Below, one piece after another: positions 12,748 through 13,845 of a DNA stretch of 13,845 nt. The position numbers were made by a program, and so were the translations under genes. The DNA comes from an uncultured Pseudorhodobacter sp. (GTDB taxonomy: Bacteria > Pseudomonadota > Alphaproteobacteria > Rhodobacterales > Rhodobacteraceae), in assembly GCA_937910975.1 (NCBI GenBank), contig CALEMZ010000482.1, forward strand, positions 1 through 13,845, read 5' to 3'. Each line of letters opens with the position of its first letter. The stretch's first letter is position 1. The notes below the pieces were generated by a model that saw only the letters and a program-made list of their open reading frames with translations, did not search any database and was not told the origin of the DNA.

Positions 12748-13845
12748 GCCCGATACTCCGCCGCAAATGCCGCGATCCGCGTGCAGGCCTCATCAATCGC
12801 ATCATCCGGTTGTGTCAGGCTCAGCCGCAACCAGCTTTTTAATGCCGCGCCAAAAGAGGCGCCAGGCATCACCGCCACGCCCTTTTCCTCTAACAACGCC
12901 ATGGCAAAAGCTTCGCCATCCGCCGCCACCGACCCCACATCGACCAGCGTAAACATGCCCGCTTGCGGCTTATGAACGCGCAGTCCCGCCACGCCCTCCA
13001 GCCGCGCCGCCACCAATTCGGCCCGGCGCGCAAAGCGTTCCACCATCCCCGCCGAAACGGATGATCCTGCGTCAATCGCGGCCTCGGTCATATCGGCAAT
13101 GAAGGGTTGGTTGCCAAACAGCATCGTCTCCGACAAGGGCAACAACACCTCCATGAATGCCGCAGGCCCCACGCACCAGCCCGACCGGAAGCCCGGCGCC
13201 GCATGGCTTTTGGAAATGGAGGAGGCCACGATTACCCGCTCCGCCAAATCGGGTAGATCAAGTGGTGAGGCAAAGCGCACGCCCTCAAACACCAGATCCT
13301 CATAAACCTCATCGCACAAGATCCACAGATCATGCGCTTTTGCGACCGCACCAATCGCGGCGAGATCCGCATGGCTCAGAACCGCGCCGGTGGGGTTATG
13401 GGGCGAATTCAAAAAGATAACCCGCGTGGCAGGCGTTACCCGTGCTGCGATATCTTCGGCCCGAATGGCAAACCCGGCCTCCGGGCGCAGCGGCACCGGC
13501 ACCAGTCGCGCACCTGTCGCCGCGATCAGCCCTTCATAGGTGGCATACATCGGGTCGCCCAGCAGCACCTCGTCGCCGGGGCCCAAAAGCCCCATCAGCA
13601 CGGCAAAAAGCGTGGTCTGCGTGCCGGGAAAGCACATGATCTGGGCTGGAGTAATCTCGCGCCCGCGCAGCAACGAATAGCGCGCGGCAAGCGCGCGCAA
13701 CAGCCCCGGTTCGCCCTGCCCGTTGGAATAGCCTGTCCGCCCCGCCCTCATCCGTGCGGCGGCAATCTCCATCAACTCCGGTGGGGTCGCTACATCCGGC
13801 TCGCCGATCGTCAATTCGATAATCTCGCGCCCTTGCGCCTTCAGC
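12744..13845 (-). CDS. aruH: PLP-dependent aminotransferase, arginine:pyruvate transaminase AruH-like, 5' end cut off
   Basis: A class I/II aminotransferase (fold type I) whose frame stays open to the right edge; 366 residues are visible and roughly 20-30 N-terminal residues should be missing. An internal TTG at 13814 is not the start, because LKAQGREIIEL precedes it in frame and matches the usual segment before the GEPD motif. The PLP-binding residues are present: N in LNSPHNPTGA, D and Y in LCDEVYEDL, the Schiff-base lysine in SSISKSHA (codon 13209-13211), and R in GFRSGW. Segments DPMYATYE, GARLVPVPLRPEAGF and ETMLFGNQPFI recall Pseudomonas AruH. It would transfer the amino group of arginine to pyruvate, giving 2-ketoarginine and alanine. 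It overlaps the AruI-like gene by ATGA, so the two form one operon. A general aspartate-type transaminase is the alternative. Confidence 0.84.
   Translation of the reverse strand, partial: LKAQGREIIELTIGEPDVATPPELMEIAAARMRAGRTGYSNGQGEPGLLRALAARYSLLRGREITPAQIMCFPGTQTTLFAVLMGLLGPGDEVLLGDPMYATYEGLIAATGARLVPVPLRPEAGFAIRAEDIAARVTPATRVIFLNSPHNPTGAVLSHADLAAIGAVAKAHDLWILCDEVYEDLVFEGVRFASPLDLPDLAERVIVASSISKSHAAPGFRSGWCVGPAAFMEVLLPLSETMLFGNQPFIADMTEAAIDAGSSVSAGMVERFARRAELVAARLEGVAGLRVHKPQAGMFTLVDVGSVAADGEAFAMALLEEKGVAVMPGASFGAALKSWLRLSLTQPDDAIDEACTRIAAFAAEYRA

Noticed and set aside
12744..13814. Complete aminotransferase starting at TTG 13814
   Set aside because: The frame stays open to the window edge and the residues before the TTG match the normal family sequence, so the true start lies outside the window.
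1..13845. CRISPR array, insertion sequence, attachment site or defence island
   Set aside because: No regularly spaced repeats, transposase or integrase motifs, terminal repeats or known defence domains were seen on either strand.

Overview
The window looks like a chromosomal piece of an alphaproteobacterium, most likely a Rhodobacterales (Roseobacter-clade or related) species. The reasons are the high GC content with strong third-position GC, the DUF4159/VWA-type membrane-protein pair, the glycolate oxidase gene order with an extra small membrane protein, and the tandem trypsin-like proteases. A hairpin-plus-GAGGATATTTTT intergenic element of a kind I remember from this order also points there. 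No insertion sequence, phage gene, CRISPR array, tRNA or rRNA was seen. Almost all sequence is occupied by tightly packed genes, several with ATGA stop/start overlaps.

Layout. (1) 1-2668, plus strand: the 3' end of a DUF4159 protein overlaps a 691-residue membrane protein with a VWA-like domain, probably the tail of a MoxR/DUF58/DUF4159 operon. (2) 2897-3598, minus strand: a DUF599 membrane protein, probably started at a TTG codon. (3) 3690-7997, plus strand: a glycolate oxidase operon, glcD - hairpin element - glcE - small four-helix membrane protein - glcF, behind a recognisable sigma70-type promoter. (4) 8070-9739, plus strand: two secreted trypsin-like serine proteases that are tandem paralogues, translationally overlapped, with a hairpin touching the first Shine-Dalgarno sequence. 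(5) 9735-10407, plus strand: an IbpA-type small heat-shock gene with a candidate sigma32 promoter overlapping the protease stop codon, a leader that folds like a ROSE RNA thermometer, and a 13-bp-stem intrinsic terminator. (6) 10539-11144, plus strand: an orphan NarL/LuxR-type response regulator whose own last codons form a terminator. (7) 11182-13845, minus strand: a 2-ketoarginine decarboxylase-like ThDP enzyme and an arginine:pyruvate transaminase-like enzyme, overlapped by ATGA. These resemble AruI and AruH of the arginine transaminase pathway; the aminotransferase runs off the right edge.

How they work together. The glcDEF products would oxidise glycolate to glyoxylate, with electrons passing from FAD in GlcD/GlcE through the Fe-S centres of GlcF to the membrane; the extra small protein is a plausible membrane partner. 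AruH and AruI would convert arginine to 2-ketoarginine and then to 4-guanidinobutyraldehyde. The heat-shock gene appears to be a self-contained module with transcriptional and translational temperature control.

I found no clearly new multi-gene defence or mobile system. The observations most worth checking are the ROSE-like leader, the unnamed membrane protein inside the glycolate oxidase operon, the glcD-glcE hairpin element, and the hairpin at the start of the tandem protease pair.
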